A stretch of DNA of 64,000 nt from Streptomyces cupreus. Lineage in GTDB: Bacteria > Actinomycetota > Actinomycetes > Streptomycetales > Streptomycetaceae. This document shows positions 42,650-52,433 of the stretch, one piece after another. Within the stretch, counting starts at the first letter, position 1. Every line of letters begins with the position of its first letter. The notes beneath the pieces are model-generated. The model made no database searches. It worked only from the letters and a program-made list of their open reading frames with translations, and was not told the DNA's origin. A program made the translations under genes and the position numbers. The stretch lies in NCBI RefSeq assembly GCF_014257025.1, contig NZ_JACMSF010000001.1, positions 124,001 through 188,000 on the forward strand. Reading direction: 5' to 3'.

Positions 42650-45600
42650 GCCAGGCGTGCTCCTGCGGCGGCGCGTGCGGCGGCCACGACGAACGGCTCG
42701 CCCCCGCCCCGCTCCACAACCCACCCGGCCGCACGGCCCTCGACTACCGTGTCGGCGAGTACGGCTCCTTCCTCGCAGCCCTCCTCGACCGGCTCGCCTC
42801 ACCGGCCTACCTCGCGCTCGACGGACTCACCGTCCGCACCGCCGACGACCCGGCGATCGGCCTGCTCGACGCCACCGCGGTCCTCGGCGACCTGCTCACC
42901 TTCCACTCCGAGCGCATCGCCGACGAGGCCTATCTCCGTACGGCCAACGAGCACCGCTCCCTGGCCCTGCTCGGCCGGCTCGTCGGCCACCGGCCGCGCC
43001 CCGGCGTCGCCGCCACCACGCATCTGGCGTACACCCTCGAACGCGACCCGCGCGCCGAAGCGCTGCCCGTCCTCATCCCGCGCGGCGCCCGCAGCCATAG
43101 CGTGCCCGCGTCCGCCGAGGAGGAGTCGCTGACCTTTGAGACTCGCCGGGATCTTATGGCGCGGTGGGACTTCAACGAGCTGAAGGTGCGTCGGCGTCGG
43201 CCCTCTCTGATGACGCCCTCGGAACTGGAGCGGCGGTCCGAGATCTTTGTCGAGGGGACGGCGAACTCCCTTCAGACCGGGGATCAGTTGTTGTTCGTCT
43301 TCGGCGAGCAGGCGGGTGGGCAGCGGTTGTTGCTTCCGGTCGCCAAGGCGCGTGTCGATCGGGACGACGAGATCACCGCGATTTCGCTGCCGAAGTCGGC
43401 GCCTCCTACTTTGAAGGAGCTTGTCGAGGAGGTTCGGCGGTGGATCGATGGCGCGTCCCATCCGCGGCCGGTCAGTCGGTTTGTCGAGGACTTCGAGGAT
43501 CAGGTGCTGGCCCCGTTGCGGGCCGACCTGGAGGGGATCAAGAGCCCGGAGCGGCTCGCGGCGCGTCTTGCGGAGCCCGTTGCCCGGCTGGGTGAGGCTC
43601 AGGTGTTGGCTGCGGCGTACGAGGAGGTGGCTGCTTGGTTCGAGCGGTTGGAGGCCGTTCTGGCGGACATCGCTGAGCGGGCGTTGGAGTTGGCACCGGC
43701 GCAGGATGATTCGTCTGCGGCGCCGTTGGGGCTGGTCGCGCCCCTTGGCGGCGATTCTCGCGCCGCTGCCTTTCAGGCGCTGAGCGCCGTACTCCCCGCC
43801 CTACGCGCCGCGTCTGGCTCCGAAAGCCGCCCCGCACGCCCCACCACCGACCCTGCCGGTCTCCTCGCCGCTCTGCACCCCACCCTCTACCCCGCCTGGC
43901 GCAAAGCCGCCGCCCCCGGCGCCCCCCACCTCCTCCGCGAACTCCTCGCCATGCGTGTCACCGCCGCCCCCTTCGGCGCCACGGCGCCGCTCAAGCCCGT
44001 TCAGGACGACCGGGGGCGAGTCATCCGCACGGCCGACTGGCCGCTCACCGGCGCGGTCCTGGCGAGCATGCGCGTCGTGTTCGATCCGGCGGGCAAGGTG
44101 CCGGTGCGGGCCGAGTTCCAGTACGTCGAGGGCAACGGGTCCGACCAGCGCAGCGAGAACCTGCCGAGCACCGTGCGGTTCCCGCTCGGCACCGGGCAGG
44201 TCGACCTGTCGGTGCGCTCCGGCCAGGACCGCGATCTGAACTGGCTCAACCGCAGGCCCGCCGACTCCCAGGAACCCGGTGTCACCGCCCGCTTCCACTC
44301 GGGACTGCCCGAGCGCACGTTGTTCGTCTCCCGGCCCGGTGAGGACGGCCTGATCCAGGTCGGCATTCACAACGGCACCGCCCGGCAGATCCCCGTACGC
44401 CCCGGCGCCAGTGAGCAGTTCACGCATGGCGAGTACGAGATCAGCGTGCGGTACACGGTGGGCAGCGCCGAGCCCAACGTCGAGGTCGTCATCGCCTCCA
44501 GGCCCGAACCCGTCAACCGTCGCGTCCTCCAGCTCGACACCGTGCACGCCGGGATCACCGTCGGCAGCTGGGTGGCGATCCAGCGCCCGGCCAAGGGCAA
44601 GGGCGTGCCCGGCGACGCCAAGCTGGCCTTCGTCACCACCCAGGTCGTGGCGGCGCGTACGGCGGCGTACACCAACTACGGCATCACCGGCCGGGGCACC
44701 GAACTCACCCTCGCCGACCCGTGGTTGGACGAGTTCGACGTACTGCTCTCGCACATCCGCGACACGACCGTGCACGCCGCCGGCGAACCGCTGCGCCTCG
44801 CCGACGAACCCCTCGGTGAGGACGTGCACGGCGACGAGATCGAACTCGCCGAGCTGTACGACGGGCTGCGGCCCGGCCGCACCCTCATCGTCACCGGCGA
44901 GCGCAGCGACATCCCCGGCACCACCGGAGTGCCCGCCACCGAGGTCGTCACCGTCGCCACGGCCGACCCGGCCGTCGACCCCCAACTCCCAGGCGACCGG
45001 GTCCACACCCGGCTCACCCTCACCGCGCGCCTCGCCCACCGCTACCGCCGCGAGAGCGTGCGGATCCTCGGCAACGTCGTCGAGGCCGGGCACGGCGAGA
45101 GCCGCGAGGAGGCCATCGGCAGCGGCGATTCCGACCGCGTGAACCAGACGTTCGCGCTGTGGCAGTCCCCGCTCACCTGGCTCGCCGACGACAACCCCCT
45201 CGGCGCCACCCCGGTGCTGGAGATCCGCGTCGACGGCGTCCTGTGGCACGAGGTCGACAGCCTCGCCGGACGCGGCCCGGCCGAGCGCGTGTACATCACC
45301 GGCTCCACCGCCGACGGCCGTACGACGGTGACCTTCGGCGACGGAGTGCACGGCGCCCGGCTGCCCTCGGGCCACGAGAACATCCGCGCCCGCTACCGCT
45401 TCGGCACCGGCAAGGCCGCCAACGTCGCCGCCGACCGGATCACCCAGCCGCTCACCCGGCCGCTCGGCGTCACCCGGGTCACCAACCCGCTCCCCTCGAC
45501 CGGCGGTTCGGACGCGGACGGACCCGGTCTTACCCGGCGCACGATCCCCCTCGCCGTCTCCGCCCTGGACCGCCTGGTGTCCGCCGCCGACTACGAGGAC

Positions 45601-46326
45601 TTCGCCCGCTCCCGCGCCGGAATCGGCCGGGCCGCCGCACGCGAACTCTTCGACGGACGGCGCCGCGTGCTGCACGTCACCGTCGCCGGCGCCGACGACG
45701 TGCCCCTCGGCGACTCCGACACCCTGCACGCCCTGCGCGGCGCGCTCACCGAGTACGGCGACGCGAACCTCCCGGTGCGCGTGGACGCCCGTGAGCTGGT
45801 CCTGCTGCTCCTGGCGGCACAGGTGAAGGTGGCCCCCGACCACGCCTGGGAGATCGTCGAGCCCCGGCTTCGCCAGGCGCTGCTGCGCCGACTCGGCTAC
45901 GAGGGCCGCGAGTTGGGGCGGCCCGCCCGTCTCTCCGAGGTCCTGGCCACGGCCCACTCCGTGCCCGGCGTCGACTATGTGGACGTCGACGTCTTCACCG
46001 GCGTCCCCGCCTCCGCCACCCCCGAGGAACTCACCGCCATCCTCACCGACCCCGGCCCGCCCAAGGCATCGGTATCGGCGCACCCGGCGACCTACGACGA
46101 GAAGGTCCACACCGTCCGCGCCGAGAACGGCGAGACGCTGTCGGAGATCTCCGGCCGCCACGGCGTCCCGCTCGCCGAACTCCTGCGCCTCAACCCCGAC
46201 ATCACCGACACCCGGCGCCTGCCCAGGGGCCGGACGGTGTTCGTCTTCCGCGGTATCCGCCCGGCCCAGCTCGCCCTGCTGTCGCCGAAGGCCGCGGACA
46301 CCCTGATCCTGACGGAGGTCAAATAA
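42646..46326 (+). CDS. Baseplate J-like wedge protein 2 with C-terminal LysM
   Basis: 1,226 residues from the ATG at 42646; longer readings upstream overlap the first J gene. The N-terminus is Cys-rich (ACSCGGACGG). The J core shows DYRVGEYGSFLAALLDRLA, TFGDGVHGARLPSGHENIRA and NPLPSTGGSDADGPGL. A LysM-like segment ends the protein (VRAENGETLSEISGRHGVPL, residues about 1150-1200). It likely pairs with the first J protein as the heterodimeric wedge seen in other CIS (Afp11/Afp12). Residues about 163-385 (43135-43800) have a different codon style from the rest of the gene. Confidence 0.88.
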   Translation: MSQACSCGGACGGHDERLAPAPLHNPPGRTALDYRVGEYGSFLAALLDRLASPAYLALDGLTVRTADDPAIGLLDATAVLGDLLTFHSERIADEAYLRTANEHRSLALLGRLVGHRPRPGVAATTHLAYTLERDPRAEALPVLIPRGARSHSVPASAEEESLTFETRRDLMARWDFNELKVRRRRPSLMTPSELERRSEIFVEGTANSLQTGDQLLFVFGEQAGGQRLLLPVAKARVDRDDEITAISLPKSAPPTLKELVEEVRRWIDGASHPRPVSRFVEDFEDQVLAPLRADLEGIKSPERLAARLAEPVARLGEAQVLAAAYEEVAAWFERLEAVLADIAERALELAPAQDDSSAAPLGLVAPLGGDSRAAAFQALSAVLPALRAASGSESRPARPTTDPAGLLAALHPTLYPAWRKAAAPGAPHLLRELLAMRVTAAPFGATAPLKPVQDDRGRVIRTADWPLTGAVLASMRVVFDPAGKVPVRAEFQYVEGNGSDQRSENLPSTVRFPLGTGQVDLSVRSGQDRDLNWLNRRPADSQEPGVTARFHSGLPERTLFVSRPGEDGLIQVGIHNGTARQIPVRPGASEQFTHGEYEISVRYTVGSAEPNVEVVIASRPEPVNRRVLQLDTVHAGITVGSWVAIQRPAKGKGVPGDAKLAFVTTQVVAARTAAYTNYGITGRGTELTLADPWLDEFDVLLSHIRDTTVHAAGEPLRLADEPLGEDVHGDEIELAELYDGLRPGRTLIVTGERSDIPGTTGVPATEVVTVATADPAVDPQLPGDRVHTRLTLTARLAHRYRRESVRILGNVVEAGHGESREEAIGSGDSDRVNQTFALWQSPLTWLADDNPLGATPVLEIRVDGVLWHEVDSLAGRGPAERVYITGSTADGRTTVTFGDGVHGARLPSGHENIRARYRFGTGKAANVAADRITQPLTRPLGVTRVTNPLPSTGGSDADGPGLTRRTIPLAVSALDRLVSAADYEDFARSRAGIGRAAARELFDGRRRVLHVTVAGADDVPLGDSDTLHALRGALTEYGDANLPVRVDARELVLLLLAAQVKVAPDHAWEIVEPRLRQALLRRLGYEGRELGRPARLSEVLATAHSVPGVDYVDVDVFTGVPASATPEELTAILTDPGPPKASVSAHPATYDEKVHTVRAENGETLSEISGRHGVPLAELLRLNPDITDTRRLPRGRTVFVFRGIRPAQLALLSPKAADTLILTEVK

Positions 46327-48449
46327 TGTCCCCGGACGTCCGGTTCGAGACCCTGGTGTCCAGGGAGGCCGACGGGCTCGCGAAGCTGCTGCCCCGCTGG
46401 CATCTGCTGCGCGACGCAGAGGAGGGCGGCGCCCTGCGTGAGCTGCTCGCGGTCATGACCGAGCAGCTCGACCGGGTCCGCGACGGTGTCGAGCAGGGCT
46501 ACGAGGACCTGTTCGTGGAGACCGCGGCCCCCTGGGTGCTGCCGTATCTCGGCGACCTGGTCGGCTACCGCACCCTGACTGGTTACGAACGCGTTCTCAC
46601 CACCGGCCTGCACGACGGAGGCCGCGCCGCCCTCGCCGAGGCCGTCGCCCCGCGCTCCGACGTGGCGGCGACGGTCGGCAACCGCCGCCGCAAGGGGACC
46701 CTGCACCTGCTGGAGGAGATCTCCGAGCAGGTCGCCGGGTGGCCGGCGCGGGCTGTGGAGCTGTCCCGGCTGGTCGCCCACAACCAGTCCGTGAAGCTCC
46801 ACCGGGACACGGGCCGGGGGCGGCTTCTGGACCTCCGCGACAACTCCGCGCTGGATCTTGCGGGCGGCCCGTTCGGTTCGACGGCCCACACGGTCGATGT
46901 TCGGCGGGCCAACTCAAACAAAAGCAAGGGCGGTTGGACGCCCGCCGGAGTCGCCCTCTTCGTCTGGCGGCTCAAGGCCCACTCGCTGACCTCGTCCCCG
47001 GCGTACTGCGTCGACCGAGCCCGCAACCTCTACACCTTCTCGATTCTCGGCAACGACACCCCGCTGGTCACCAAGCCCTTCCCGGAACCGTCGCCCACCC
47101 ACATCGCCACGATCGACAACGTCCCGGCGTTCGTCCGCCGCCGCCAACTCCACGACCGGCTGCTGGACTACTACGGCCCCGGCAAGAGCTTCGTCATCCG
47201 GCGCGACGGCGAGGACAAGCCCGTACCGCCCTCCGACATCGTGGTCGCCGACCTGTCCGACTGGCGCTATCGGCCCAGGCGGGGGCAGGTGGCCGTCGAC
47301 CCCGAACTCGGCCGGATCGCCTTCGGCGCCCGCTCCGCGCCCCGGCAGGGCGTGTGGGTGGACTACCACTACGCGTCCGCCGCGGACATGGGCGGCGGCG
47401 AGTACGACCGCCACGACCGGGTGCCGCGTCCCGACGCCGTTGTCTACCGCGTCGGGCCGGGACAGCCGTACCGGCAGATCATGGACGCCTATCGGGCGTG
47501 GCAGAGCGAGCGCGGTCCGGAGCGTGCCGGCGTCATCGAGATCACCCACAGCGGCGCCTACCAGGAGCAGTTGGACTTCGACCTCGACCCCGGTGACCGT
47601 CTCGAACTGCGGGCGGCGGAGGGGGCGCGGCCGGTGATCCGGCTGCTGGACTGGTACAGCAACCGGCCCGACGCCCTCAACATCCGTGCGGTGGGCGACA
47701 GTTGCGCCCCGCACGAGCGTCCGCGGATCACTCTCGACGGACTCCTTGTCGCCGGGCGCGGCATCAACGTCACCGGGCCCATGGGTGCCGTGGTCGTACG
47801 CCACTCGACGCTCGTGCCCGGCTGGTCCCTTGAGCCGGAGTGCGCCCCGCACTCGCCGGAGGAGCCCAGCATCGTCCTGGAGCGCACCACCGCCTGTCTC
47901 CAGGTCGAGCACAGCATCCTCGGCACCATCGAGGTCATCGGCGACGAGGTGAGCGAGGACCCCCTCGACATCCATCTGCGCGACAGCGTCCTCGACGCCA
48001 CAGGACACGACCGGGAGGCGCTCTCGGCACCCGACTGCCGGCACGCCCACGCGGTCCTCCATCTGCACCGCACCACCGTGATCGGCGAGATCCACACCCA
48101 CGCCGTGCGGATCGCCGAGAACTCGATCCTCACCGGCAGGCTGCACGTGGCCCGCCGCGGCATCGGCTGCTTCCGCCACTCGTACGTCCCCGCCGGGTCC
48201 CGTACGCCCCGCAGGTACCGATGCGTCACGGACGTACGGCCGTTGTTCGTCTCCGAGCGCTACGGCACGCCCTGGTACGGGCTGCCCGCGGACCGGTGCC
48301 CCGAGGAGATCAGGCGCGGCTGCGACGACGGCGCCGAGATGGGCGCCTTCCACGACCTGTACCGGCCCCAGCGCGAGGACGGTCTGCGGGCGCGGCTCGC
48401 GGAGTACACGCCGGCCGGCACGGACGCCGGGATCTTCTTCGTGACGTGA
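46326..48449 (+). CDS. Tail protein I-like baseplate protein with beta-helix domain
   Basis: 707 residues; its ATG shares one base with the previous TAA. The N-terminal 120 residues match phage tail protein I: LPRWHLLRDAEEGG, MTEQLDRVRDGVEQ, and APWVLPYLGDLVGYRTL. The middle is beta-rich and the part from residue 450 to 640 has the rhythm of a right-handed beta-helix (short repeats such as VVRHSTLVPGW, VEHSILGTIEV, LHRTTVIGEI, AENSILTGRL). It may carry the fibre-binding or receptor surface. No separate tail-fibre gene with adenovirus-like knob is seen in this locus. Confidence 0.82.
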   Translation: MSPDVRFETLVSREADGLAKLLPRWHLLRDAEEGGALRELLAVMTEQLDRVRDGVEQGYEDLFVETAAPWVLPYLGDLVGYRTLTGYERVLTTGLHDGGRAALAEAVAPRSDVAATVGNRRRKGTLHLLEEISEQVAGWPARAVELSRLVAHNQSVKLHRDTGRGRLLDLRDNSALDLAGGPFGSTAHTVDVRRANSNKSKGGWTPAGVALFVWRLKAHSLTSSPAYCVDRARNLYTFSILGNDTPLVTKPFPEPSPTHIATIDNVPAFVRRRQLHDRLLDYYGPGKSFVIRRDGEDKPVPPSDIVVADLSDWRYRPRRGQVAVDPELGRIAFGARSAPRQGVWVDYHYASAADMGGGEYDRHDRVPRPDAVVYRVGPGQPYRQIMDAYRAWQSERGPERAGVIEITHSGAYQEQLDFDLDPGDRLELRAAEGARPVIRLLDWYSNRPDALNIRAVGDSCAPHERPRITLDGLLVAGRGINVTGPMGAVVVRHSTLVPGWSLEPECAPHSPEEPSIVLERTTACLQVEHSILGTIEVIGDEVSEDPLDIHLRDSVLDATGHDREALSAPDCRHAHAVLHLHRTTVIGEIHTHAVRIAENSILTGRLHVARRGIGCFRHSYVPAGSRTPRRYRCVTDVRPLFVSERYGTPWYGLPADRCPEEIRRGCDDGAEMGAFHDLYRPQREDGLRARLAEYTPAGTDAGIFFVT

Positions 48450-48503
48450 GCCGCACCGACACCGACGTGAACCGCACATTCCTGAACCAGGGGGACCCCC
48501 TTC

Positions 48504-50051
48504 ATGCACGCTGACCTCTCCCGCCTCATGTTCCGCCCGGAGCGGCACTACTCGGCGGTGATCGCCCAGCAGGGCCGTGTCCAGCTCGACGCCGACACCA
48601 ATGAGCAGACCGCGATCCAGCTCCACCAGGCCCGTACCCTCGCCGCCGACCTGATCGGGCGGCACGGCGGGCCGCGCGACGCCGCCGGCTTCCGTATCGA
48701 GTACGTGGGCGGACGGCACGAGATCGACACCCTGTTCATCCACGGCGGCCGCTACTACGTGGACGGCATCCTGTGCGACGCCGACCGCCCCGCGCCCGGA
48801 GTGCCGGTGCCCGACGAGCACGCCGAGGAGCAGGAGACCGCAGCGCCGCCCACGCACTGGACGTACTGGGACCAGCCCGACGCCCACCTGGACCCGGAGC
48901 GTCCCGGCGACCGGCTGCCCTCGCCCGCCCAGGCGCCCTTCGTCGTCTACCTGAAGGTGTGGGAGCGCTCGGTGAGCGCCGCCGAGGACCCGGCGCTGCG
49001 CGAGGTCGCCCTCGGCGCCGCCCTGCCGGACACGACCGCCCGAGTGAAGATCGTCTGGCAGGTGCTGCCCCTGTCGCTGGCCGCGCTGGACATCGAGGAC
49101 GCCGAGCCGTCCAGGGAGGTCGTGCGCGCCGCCTTCGACAAGTGGGCCGCCCGCCGGTCCGCCCCCTCCGCCCACCTCGCCGCCCGCAGCGAACGGCCCG
49201 ACCACGCCGACGAGGACCCCTGCCTGGTCAAGCCGGACGCCCGCTACCGGGGCCCGGAGAACCAGCTGTACCGCGTCGAGATCCACGCCGGGGGAGCCGC
49301 GAAGGACGCCACCTTCAAGTGGTCCCGCGAGAACGGCTCGGTGGTCTTCCCGGTCGACGAACTCGACGGCACCTGGGTCCAGTTGGCCTCTCTCGGCCAC
49401 GACGCCAAGTTGGACCTGGACGTCGGCGACCTCGTGGAGTTCACGGACACCGCCAGTGCCTCGCGCCTGGAGGCCCTTCCCCTGCTGCGCGTCGAAGAGC
49501 TCGACCTGCCCGGCCGCCGTGTCCGTCTCTCCGCCGAACCGGAGCCCGGTGTCGGCCGCCTGCCCCACCTGCACCCCTTCCTGCGACGCTGGGACCACCA
49601 CGAGGGCCCGAAGCGCAAAGGCCGCACGTCCGTTCTCAAGGACGGCGCCATGAAGATCGAAGAGGGCGAGTGGCTGCCGCTGGAGGACGGTGTCGAGGTC
49701 TACTTCGCCAAGGACGGCGCCTACCGCACCGGCGACCACTGGATCATCCCGGCCCGCACCGCCACTGGCAGCGTCGAGTGGCCCCTCGACCCGGCCCGCC
49801 GCCCGCTGCTCCAGGCGCCCACCGGCATCGCCCGCCACTACGCGCCCCTCGCCCTGGTCAAGGGCGAGCACGGCGCCGTCGATCTGCGTCTCGCCTTCGG
49901 CCCGCTGGCCAGCAGCGTCCCGGCGGCCGACGAGGCGGCGCTCGCGGCGGAGGAACAGGCCCGCCGCGAGGAACAGGCCGCGGAGGATCCCTCCGGCGGA
50001 CGGTCGCAGACCACGGCCGAGGCCGAGGCCGCGGCGGAAGGAGACGAGTGA
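48504..50051 (+). CDS. DUF6519 baseplate/tail-associated protein
   Basis: 515 residues, ATG at 48504 with AGGGGGA ribosome binding site. The N-terminus (DLSRLMFRPERHYSAVIAQQ, then GRVQLDADTNEQ) is the signature of DUF6519 proteins, which occur in actinobacterial and cyanobacterial contractile systems. The rest is beta-rich, and the last 50 residues are a disordered Ala/Glu/Arg tail. The role is unknown; a peripheral baseplate or fibre-base component is likely from its position. Stop overlaps the lysin start. Confidence 0.8.
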   Translation: MHADLSRLMFRPERHYSAVIAQQGRVQLDADTNEQTAIQLHQARTLAADLIGRHGGPRDAAGFRIEYVGGRHEIDTLFIHGGRYYVDGILCDADRPAPGVPVPDEHAEEQETAAPPTHWTYWDQPDAHLDPERPGDRLPSPAQAPFVVYLKVWERSVSAAEDPALREVALGAALPDTTARVKIVWQVLPLSLAALDIEDAEPSREVVRAAFDKWAARRSAPSAHLAARSERPDHADEDPCLVKPDARYRGPENQLYRVEIHAGGAAKDATFKWSRENGSVVFPVDELDGTWVQLASLGHDAKLDLDVGDLVEFTDTASASRLEALPLLRVEELDLPGRRVRLSAEPEPGVGRLPHLHPFLRRWDHHEGPKRKGRTSVLKDGAMKIEEGEWLPLEDGVEVYFAKDGAYRTGDHWIIPARTATGSVEWPLDPARRPLLQAPTGIARHYAPLALVKGEHGAVDLRLAFGPLASSVPAADEAALAAEEQARREEQAAEDPSGGRSQTTAEAEAAAEGDE

Positions 50052-50938
50052 TGGCCAGGCCGCTGAGCGCGTCCAAGATGGTGGAGATCCTGCGCGCGGA
50101 GGGCCTGACGGTTCACGAGGTGCGCAGTTGGCGCACCCACAACCGCAACAGCAAGGGCCCCTGGGGCCCGGTGAACGGCGTGATGATCCACCACACCGTC
50201 ACCTCCGGCACCAACGCCTCCGTCGACATCTGCTACGACGGCTACTCCGGCCTGCCGGGGCCGCTGTGCCACGGCGTCATCGACAAGAAGGGCCATATCC
50301 ACCTGGTCGGCAACGGCCGCGCCAACCACGCCGGACTCGGCGACAGCGACGTCCTGCGCGCCGTGATCAACGAGTCCAGGCTGCCCGCCGACAACGAGGC
50401 CGACACCGACGGCAACCGGCACTTCTACGGCTTCGAGTGCATCAACCTCGGTGACGGCAGGGACCCTTGGCCCGAGGCGCAGAAGGAGGCCATCGAGAAG
50501 GTGGCGGCCGCGATCTGCCGCCACCACGGCTGGAGCGAGCGGTCCGTCATCGGGCACAAGGAGTGGCAGCCGGGCAAGCAGGACCCGCGCGGCTTCACGA
50601 TGGACGGCATGCGCAAGCGGATCGCCGGGCGCCTGGGCGGCAAGACCCCGGCGCCCGACCCCAAGCCGGCGCCGCCGAAGCCGTCGTACGAGCCCTTCCC
50701 GGGCAGCGGCTTCTTCCACATCGGGCAGCACTCGCCGATCATCACGGCGATGGGGCGTCGGCTGGTCGCCGAGGGGTGCGGCCGGTACGAGGAGGGCCCC
50801 GGTCCGGAGTGGACCGAGGCCGACCGTCGCTCCTACGCCGCCTGGCAGCAGAAGCAGGGCTTCAAGGGCAAGGACGCGGACGGCATTCCCGGCCGGGTGA
50901 GCTGGGAGCGCCTGAAGGTGCCGAACGGGCCCAACTGA
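50051..50938 (+). CDS. N-acetylmuramoyl-L-alanine amidase with C-terminal peptidoglycan-binding domain
   Basis: 295 residues from the ATG at 50051. The amidase_2 fold is shown by MIHHTVTSG (His47/His48), ANHAGLG, and HKEWQPGKQDPRG with the third Zn ligand and catalytic Lys. A Pro-rich linker (residues 200-215) leads to a peptidoglycan-binding domain (FHIGQHSPIITAMGRRL, AAWQQKQGF) as in actinophage endolysins. There is no signal peptide, so it must act after lysis or be delivered by the particle. It is the last gene of the injection-system operon and ends one base before the convergent paaK stop. Confidence 0.92.
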   Translation: MARPLSASKMVEILRAEGLTVHEVRSWRTHNRNSKGPWGPVNGVMIHHTVTSGTNASVDICYDGYSGLPGPLCHGVIDKKGHIHLVGNGRANHAGLGDSDVLRAVINESRLPADNEADTDGNRHFYGFECINLGDGRDPWPEAQKEAIEKVAAAICRHHGWSERSVIGHKEWQPGKQDPRGFTMDGMRKRIAGRLGGKTPAPDPKPAPPKPSYEPFPGSGFFHIGQHSPIITAMGRRLVAEGCGRYEEGPGPEWTEADRRSYAAWQQKQGFKGKDADGIPGRVSWERLKVPNGPN

Positions 50939-50939
50939 G

Positions 50940-52253
50940 CTACTCCTGGCGGAGATCCTTGACGCGCTTGAGCTTGCCGAGCGAGCGCTCCAGGGTCTCC
51001 GGCTCGACGATCTCCACGTCGACGCTGACCCCGACGCCGTCCTTCACCCCCTGGGCGATGGCCCCGGCGGCCGCCCGCCGCTGCTCGGGGCCGGCGTCGG
51101 GGCGGGCCTCGACGCGGACGGTCATATGGTCCATCCGGCCGCGCCGGGTGAGTTGGATCTGGAAGTGCGGGGCCACCGCGGGGGTGCGCAGCACGATCTC
51201 CTCGATCTGGGTGGGGAAGACGTTCACCCCGCGCAGGATGATCATGTCGTCGCAGCGTCCGGTGACCTTCCGCATCCGCCGGAAGGCGGGCCGTGCGGTG
51301 CCGGGCAGCAGCCGGGTCAGATCACGGGTGCGGTACCGGATGATCGGCAGCGCCTCCTTGGTGAGCGAGGTGAACACGATCTCGCCCTCCTCGCCTTCGG
51401 CCATGATCTCGTGCGTGACCGGGTCGACCACCTCCGGGTAGAAGTGGTCCTCCCACACATGCAGCCCGTCCTTGGTCTCCACGCACTCCTGCGCCACACC
51501 GGGACCGATCACCTCGGACAGCCCGTATATGTCCACGGCGTGGATCGCGGTGCGCTCCTCGATCTCGCGGCGCATCTCCTCCGTCCACGGCTCGGCGCCG
51601 AAGATGCCCACCTTCAGGGAGGTCCCCCGTGGATCGACGCCCTGCTTCTCGAACTCGTCGAGCAGGGTGAGCATGTAGGACGGGGTGACCATGATGATCT
51701 CGGGCCGGAAGTCCTGGATGATCTGCACCTGGCGTGCCGTCATGCCGCCGGAGGCGGGGATCACCGTGCAGCCGGCCCGTTCGGCGCCGTAGTGCGCGCC
51801 GAGTCCGCCGGTGAACAGGCCGTAGCCGTAGGAGATGTGCACCTTGTGGCCGGGACGGCCGCCGGCGGCCCGGATCGAGCGGGCGACCACGTCCGACCAC
51901 ATCGACAGGTCGTTCTCGGTGTAGCCGACGACTGTGGGGCGGCCCGTGGTCCCACTGGAGGCGTGCACACGGCGGACCTGGTCCATGGGGACCGCGAACA
52001 TGCCGAAGGGGTAGGTGTCCCTGAGGTCGGCCTTGGTGGTGAAGGGGAATCGGGCGAGGTCCTCCAGCGCCCGGCAGTCGTCGGGGGTGACCCCGGCCTC
52101 GTCGAACTTCTTGCGATACAGCTCGACATGGTCGTAGGCATGGCGCAAGGTCGCCCGCAGCCGGTCGAGTTGGAGCTCCCTGAGCTGGTCGCGGGTGAGC
52201 CTTTCGCCGTCGTCCAGCAGGTCGTGGGGGAGGGGTTCGCCCAGGTTGCTCAT
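50940..52253 (-). CDS. paaK: Phenylacetate-CoA ligase
   Basis: 437 residues from the ATG at 52253 with AAGGAG upstream on the minus strand; the frame is open to 52376 without homology. The AMP-forming ligase motifs are [17 protein letters not shown] (P-loop, near residue 100), [24 protein letters not shown] and [21 protein letters not shown]. The length and the C-terminal ELxK region ([14 protein letters not shown]) match PaaK. It activates phenylacetate to phenylacetyl-CoA, the substrate of the epoxidase encoded by the divergent paaABCDE operon. Confidence 0.96.
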   Translation of the reverse strand: MSNLGEPLPHDLLDDGERLTRDQLRELQLDRLRATLRHAYDHVELYRKKFDEAGVTPDDCRALEDLARFPFTTKADLRDTYPFGMFAVPMDQVRRVHASSGTTGRPTVVGYTENDLSMWSDVVARSIRAAGGRPGHKVHISYGYGLFTGGLGAHYGAERAGCTVIPASGGMTARQVQIIQDFRPEIIMVTPSYMLTLLDEFEKQGVDPRGTSLKVGIFGAEPWTEEMRREIEERTAIHAVDIYGLSEVIGPGVAQECVETKDGLHVWEDHFYPEVVDPVTHEIMAEGEEGEIVFTSLTKEALPIIRYRTRDLTRLLPGTARPAFRRMRKVTGRCDDMIILRGVNVFPTQIEEIVLRTPAVAPHFQIQLTRRGRMDHMTVRVEARPDAGPEQRRAAAGAIAQGVKDGVGVSVDVEIVEPETLERSLGKLKRVKDLRQE

Positions 52254-52319
52254 CGCGACTCCTTCGTTGTGTCCTGGACCGTGCGGCTGCGGCCCCGGAA
52301 CTCCGCCACCATCCTGTGT

Positions 52320-52337
52320 CCCAACCGACCATTCGGT
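52320..52337. promoter_or_regulatory. Putative PaaR-type operator, paaK side
   Basis: CCCAACCGACCATTCGGT. Its first 16 bases recur as an exact reverse complement at 52440-52455 on the paaA side. The paired, oppositely oriented copies and TetR-like half-sites (ACCGACCATTCGGT) suggest binding by a TetR-family phenylacetyl-CoA-responsive regulator. No such regulator gene is in the window. Confidence 0.65.
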
Positions 52338-52433
52338 CTGCATTCGGTGCACAGGCCAAACAATCAGCCGTGTCACCCTCTGTCAAGGGTGGCGAAGGGT
52401 CTTGCCGAGGGCCCGGAAAGGCGTCACACTGGT

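Noticed and set aside
46914..49871. Minus-strand open frame of 985 codons under the tail-I and DUF6519 genes
   Set aside because: Antisense shadow of two recognisable CIS genes. No motif and Gly/Val/Arg-rich composition.
21681..50938. Intact prophage
   Set aside because: No capsid, portal, terminase, integrase or holin genes are seen. The AAA+, DUF4255 and DUF4157 genes are marks of an injection system rather than a phage.
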